Shown in pieces: positions 5,357 to 8,097 of a DNA stretch of 8,097 nt (within the stretch, counting starts at the first letter, position 1; each line of letters starts with the position of its first letter). The notes beneath the pieces were generated by a model that was not told the origin of the DNA, did no database searches, and saw only the letters and a list, made by a program, of their open reading frames with translations. The stretch spans positions 1-8,097 of the forward strand of contig CAXCDZ010000039.1 in the NCBI GenBank assembly GCA_963981525.1, given 5' to 3'. This DNA comes from CAXCDZ01 sp963981525. GTDB taxonomy: Bacteria; Patescibacteriota; Microgenomatia; UBA1400; UBA12108. Position numbers and translations under genes: made by a program.

Positions 5357-6448
5357 ATGATACTCAAAAAACTCTTTATTACTATTCTCCTAGCATTTTT
5401 CTTTTTTGCGAGTTCTCAATCTACCATAGCAAGTGAACAGCAACCGATCTATTTCTTTTATGGTACCGGGTGTTCACACTGCGCGAAAGTTCTGAGTTAC
5501 ATGAACCAGCATGAGCTCTTTGAGAAATATCAGATCGAGAAAAAAGAAATCTACTCCAACCGAACTAACGCTCTCTTTTACAGTACTCTCTTAGACAACT
5601 TGAATGCGCCTTCTGAGTCAAGAGGTGTCCCACTTATCGTGATCGGCGATCAGATTTTAGTTGGCGACCAGCCTATTATCGATGACTTTGTCACTCTTGC
5701 CAATCAGTATCTAGCAAGCGATTTTTCTACTTCTTCACCTACTCCAGAGCCCCAACCCAACCCAGAATCTTCTCTCGATCTTACTTTTGTCGCAGTTATT
5801 GGAGCCAGCATCGTTGACGCAATTAATCCTTGTGCCTTTGCGGTTCTTATTATTCTCATGACCACGATTCTTGCCACCGGGGACGGCAAAAAGGCCTTCA
5901 AAACTGGCCTAGCATTCGCCTTCTCGATCTTTATCTCATACCTACTCATGGGACTAGGTCTCTACCAAGCTCTAGGTCTTGGGGGCATCTCAGGGATCTT
6001 CTTTAACATCGTTGGATATCTCGCAGTCATTCTCGGACTCTTTAATCTCAAAGATTATTTCTGGTATGGCAAAGTCTTTGTTATGGAAGTCCCCCTCTCT
6101 TGGCGACCAAAACTCAAGAGCTTGCTTAACTCAGTCACAAATCCCCTTGGTGCTTTTGGTATTGGCTTTGTCGTTAGTTTGATTCTCCTACCTTGCACTA
6201 GTGGTCCTTATATCGTGATCCTCGGTATGCTAGCCAGTAGCACAACGCAGCTTAGAGCCACTATGTATCTTATTCTCTACAATCTCATTTTTGTCTCACC
6301 CATGATCATGATTTCCTATGCAGTCTACAAAGGTCTCAATCCTGCGAGTGCCGAGAATCTTCGCCAGAAACATCTCCAGAATCTCCATCTCATTACCGGC
6401 CTCATCATGCTTGCCATGGGAACAGTTATTCTCATGGGTTGGGTTTAG
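5357..6448 (+). CDS. thioredoxin-like/CcdA fusion, transmembrane thiol-disulfide reductase
   Basis: Predicted to carry electrons from cytoplasmic thioredoxin across the membrane to an attached extracytoplasmic redox domain. 363 residues from this start: signal sequence or anchor (1-25); thioredoxin/glutaredoxin-like domain (about 28-120) with CSHC (39-42) and the cis-Pro loop GVPLIVIG (90-97); Pro/Ser linker (124-139); six-helix CcdA/DsbD-beta domain (140-363). The CcdA domain has its two redox cysteines, INPCAF (C159) and LLPCTSGPY (C280). All four cysteines of the relay are present. The start is uncertain: ATG 5327 is in frame, would overlap the YibE/F gene by 14 bases and adds ten residues, while 5357 gives a compact signal sequence; neither has a Shine-Dalgarno site. 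It closes the operon. Clients could be secreted proteins, metal-stressed thiols or cytochrome maturation, though no c-type cytochrome gene is nearby. Confidence 0.9.
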   Translation: MILKKLFITILLAFFFFASSQSTIASEQQPIYFFYGTGCSHCAKVLSYMNQHELFEKYQIEKKEIYSNRTNALFYSTLLDNLNAPSESRGVPLIVIGDQILVGDQPIIDDFVTLANQYLASDFSTSSPTPEPQPNPESSLDLTFVAVIGASIVDAINPCAFAVLIILMTTILATGDGKKAFKTGLAFAFSIFISYLLMGLGLYQALGLGGISGIFFNIVGYLAVILGLFNLKDYFWYGKVFVMEVPLSWRPKLKSLLNSVTNPLGAFGIGFVVSLILLPCTSGPYIVILGMLASSTTQLRATMYLILYNLIFVSPMIMISYAVYKGLNPASAENLRQKHLQNLHLITGLIMLAMGTVILMGWV

Positions 6449-6476
6449 TCCTAATGCTTCATTGCATAACTTGCGA

Positions 6477-6482
6477 TATAAT
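6477..6482 (+). promoter_or_regulatory. -10 box of the MFS gene
   Basis: A perfect TATAAT lies eight bases before the GTG at 6491. Neither a -35 nor a ribosome site is evident, so a leaderless or near-leaderless mRNA is expected. The 42-bp gap after the CcdA gene holds no clear terminator; the only symmetry is ATGC-N6-GCAT (6454-6467), too weak to call. Confidence 0.55.
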
Positions 6483-6490
6483 TCCGTATT

Positions 6491-7669
6491 GTGAACATCT
6501 CAAAACATAATACTAGAATTTTCAAACTCACCTGGCTTTTTCACTCACTAATTTTCACTATTCCAATCTGGATTGTTTTTTACCAACAGAGAATAACTCC
6601 AGCACAGATCTCAGTACTCGTCACATTCCAATATATTGCTCAAATGGCACTAGAGTTGCCCAGCGGTGCATTAGCGGATCTCATTGGAAGACGAAAAACC
6701 ATTATTGTTGGTTCAGTTGTTGGGGCTATTAGCTATTTATTATTTCCATTTGCATCAAGTTTTACACATTACATGATTCTCGCTTTTCTCATAGGGGTCT
6801 CTGACTCATTTAGATCAGGTTCAGAAGAAGCCATTCTGTACGACTCGTACAAAGAAGAAAAGAATGAAAAAAAATATGACAAAGCATACGCAGATGCAAA
6901 CATAATCTATCAAGTTGGGCTCATTATAGCTACAGCTCTTGGAGGATTAATTTTCGAGTATAACAACACTCTTCCTTATACTTTTTATGGCATTGCGCTT
7001 GTTATTGTAAGTATCTTGAGTTATTTCTATCTCGAACCCAGTATTGATAGTGACAAATTTACTCTTGCTAATTATCGTAAGCAGATTATTGATGGATCAA
7101 AAGAAGCATTCAAAACTCAATACACCAAATATCTCTCACTGTTTTACATTTTTGTTGGCGGGATTGCTTGGGCAAGTACTCTTTATTTCAATGCTTACAT
7201 GATGGTTGATCTGGGGTTTGAAAACGACATTCGTGGATATCTCACAGCCGGTATGAGATTCCTCAATGTAGTTATTATCGCCAAGTTATTAACCAACAAA
7301 AAAATATTTAACTCCAAGCGTACAATTCTCTTTTTCCCAATCATTATGATTTTGGGATATTTACCCGGATATTGGTTGAGTGGGTACTTGGGATTACCAT
7401 TTGTTCAGATTATTATATCTGTTACGACAGCCAGGTGGATCGTTCTCTCACCGCTCACCAATGCTGTGTTCTCCTCAAAATATCGAGCCACTGCAATCTC
7501 TCTGCTAAGCCTCCTTATTGGCTTTGTTTATATTTCCATGACTGGTATTTCTGGCTTAGTAATTCCGCATTACGGAGTCAAGGCTATGTATTCGCTACTT
7601 GGGTTATTTAGTTTAGTCACAGTTGTTCCCTTAACTTACAAGCTATTGGTTCACAGTAAAGATGATTAG
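6491..7669 (+). CDS. major facilitator superfamily (MFS) transporter
   Basis: 392-residue integral membrane protein with about twelve hydrophobic segments, the standard MFS size. The loop between helices 2 and 3 has the MFS motif A in the form GALADLIGRRK (59-69), preceded by LELPS as in many drug/metabolite antiporters. A charged central stretch (about 177-210) separates the two six-helix halves. GTG is taken as the start because helix 1 begins within about ten residues and the next in-frame Met (52) would remove it; a TATAAT lies eight bases upstream. The substrate cannot be inferred. The gene is visibly AT-richer than its neighbours: row 7321-7380 has 20 G+C of 60, against 29 of 60 in row 5041-5100 of the YibE/F gene. 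That suggests recent acquisition or relaxed codon use. It probably has its own promoter and is not part of the CcdA operon. Confidence 0.9.
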   Translation: MNISKHNTRIFKLTWLFHSLIFTIPIWIVFYQQRITPAQISVLVTFQYIAQMALELPSGALADLIGRRKTIIVGSVVGAISYLLFPFASSFTHYMILAFLIGVSDSFRSGSEEAILYDSYKEEKNEKKYDKAYADANIIYQVGLIIATALGGLIFEYNNTLPYTFYGIALVIVSILSYFYLEPSIDSDKFTLANYRKQIIDGSKEAFKTQYTKYLSLFYIFVGGIAWASTLYFNAYMMVDLGFENDIRGYLTAGMRFLNVVIIAKLLTNKKIFNSKRTILFFPIIMILGYLPGYWLSGYLGLPFVQIIISVTTARWIVLSPLTNAVFSSKYRATAISLLSLLIGFVYISMTGISGLVIPHYGVKAMYSLLGLFSLVTVVPLTYKLLVHSKDD

Positions 7670-7694
7670 CAATAGGCATCATACTTAACAAACG

Positions 7695-7703
7695 TGCTAT
7701 ATT
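7695..7703 (+). promoter_or_regulatory. extended -10 promoter of the terminal secreted-protein gene
   Basis: TGC-TATATT (7695-7703) repeats the secA promoter core (CGTGCTATA). The expected start near 7710 leaves a leader of about 26 bases. The leader contains the small palindrome TTAAT-A-ATTAA (7715-7725) and a ribosome site. No clear -35 is present. Confidence 0.55.
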
Positions 7704-7723
7704 AACGATACTACTTAATAATT

Positions 7724-7730
7724 AAAGGGG
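7724..7730 (+). promoter_or_regulatory. ribosome binding site of the terminal gene
   Basis: AAAGGGG lies five bases before the ATG at 7736. It supports this start codon, which directly precedes a signal sequence. Confidence 0.55.
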
Positions 7731-7735
7731 TTTTC

Positions 7736-8097
7736 ATGCAAACAATTCTTCTCGTTCTTTTTGCTCTCATATTCGCCACAGGCTCGGTTTTTGCTGCCTC
7801 CAATCAAGGAGAAAATACCAACAAAATGACTCAAGATCCCAAGATCATGGAGGTTAGTGATGCTCCCGCAGGCAACGCAGTTGCCAATCAGGCCAAGACT
7901 GCGACCCAAAACATGGGTGAAGAGCAGCAGCTCCAGATCCAAACCCAAGAAGAGATGATGCTCCAGGATGGCGAGGGTGAAGGTATGGAAGAGGGTAGAA
8001 TTTCTCGGGCACTCAACAAACTAGAACAGCTCAAGGATCTCAAGGGCACGCTAGGTCAAGAGCTTGGCGAGATTGCTACAGCACAAACTAGAGCTCA
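7736..8097 (+). CDS. secreted hypothetical protein, Gln/Glu-rich, partial at 3' end
   Basis: The open frame runs from ATG to the window edge (120 complete codons, no stop). Residues 1-20 form a signal sequence, with likely cleavage after VFA (18-20); its n-region (MQT) has no Lys or Arg, which is unusual. The mature part is polar: residues about 22-60 look disordered, followed by a Gln/Glu/Met-rich stretch (EEQQLQIQTQEEMMLQ) and an acidic Gly-Glu segment (GEGEGMEEG). From about residue 93, RISRALNKLEQLKDLKGTLG and the following residues have the heptad-like spacing of a coiled coil. There are no cysteines and no family I recognise. It would be exported by the Sec pathway, and it follows an extended -10 promoter and an AAAGGGG site. 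A surface or cell-envelope role is only a guess; the missing C-terminal part could change the call. Confidence 0.75.
   Translation, partial: MQTILLVLFALIFATGSVFAASNQGENTNKMTQDPKIMEVSDAPAGNAVANQAKTATQNMGEEQQLQIQTQEEMMLQDGEGEGMEEGRISRALNKLEQLKDLKGTLGQELGEIATAQTRA

Noticed and set aside
6454..6467. ATGC-N6-GCAT as a terminator after the CcdA gene
   Set aside because: A four-base stem without a T-run is expected by chance.
7715..7725. TTAAT-A-ATTAA palindrome in the leader of the last gene as an operator
   Set aside because: It is short and made only of A/T, common in AT-rich intergenic DNA; no second copy was seen.
1..8097. Alternative genetic code (TGA as Gly) as in Gracilibacteria/Absconditabacteria
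   Set aside because: TGA ends the toxin, SecA and UPF0251 genes at the expected family lengths, and conserved glycines use ordinary GGN codons.

Overview
The window looks like chromosome from a small-genome monoderm bacterium, most plausibly a Patescibacteria/CPR member (Microgenomates-like). This is inference. It rests on a SecA with a Chloroflexi/CPR-style insertion in nucleotide-binding domain 1, very tight gene packing, several start codons placed almost directly after a -10 box, and no outer-membrane functions. TGA serves as a stop (toxin, SecA and UPF0251 genes), so the TGA=Gly code of Gracilibacteria/Absconditabacteria does not apply. No rRNA, tRNA, CRISPR array or insertion sequence was seen, and no gene-free stretch exceeds about 70 bases.

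Left end (1-411): a RelE/HigB-type toxin gene on the minus strand, probably followed by an antitoxin cut off by the window edge. It is divergent from a HAD phosphatase gene; the two -10 boxes lie only 15 bp apart, with a small inverted repeat between them. 412-3731: the HAD hydrolase (YihX-like) and then secA, the ATPase motor of the Sec translocase. Both appear to have extended -10 promoters six bases from the start codon, which implies leaderless mRNAs.

Middle (3728-6448): the most interesting part. A near-consensus promoter, whose -35 overlaps the secA stop codon, carries a perfect 26-bp palindrome over its -10 and start point. The palindrome has the 12-2-12 form and TGAA-N6-TTCA core of ArsR/SmtB-family operators. 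It controls four tightly packed genes: a 55-residue cysteine-rich protein, a UPF0251 (DUF134) helix-turn-helix protein, a YibE/F-family membrane protein, and a thioredoxin-CcdA fusion for moving reducing equivalents across the membrane. Together they read as a regulated metal- or thiol-stress module; the assignment is inferred from content and operator type.

Right end (6449-8097): an AT-richer MFS transporter gene with a GTG start behind a perfect TATAAT, then the start of a gene for a secreted, Gln/Glu-rich, probably coiled-coil protein that runs off the window.

Two initiation modes are therefore mixed: -10-to-start spacing of 6-8 bases without Shine-Dalgarno (toxin, HAD, SecA, MFS), and conventional leaders with AAGGAG-like sites (cysteine-rich protein, UPF0251, terminal secreted protein).
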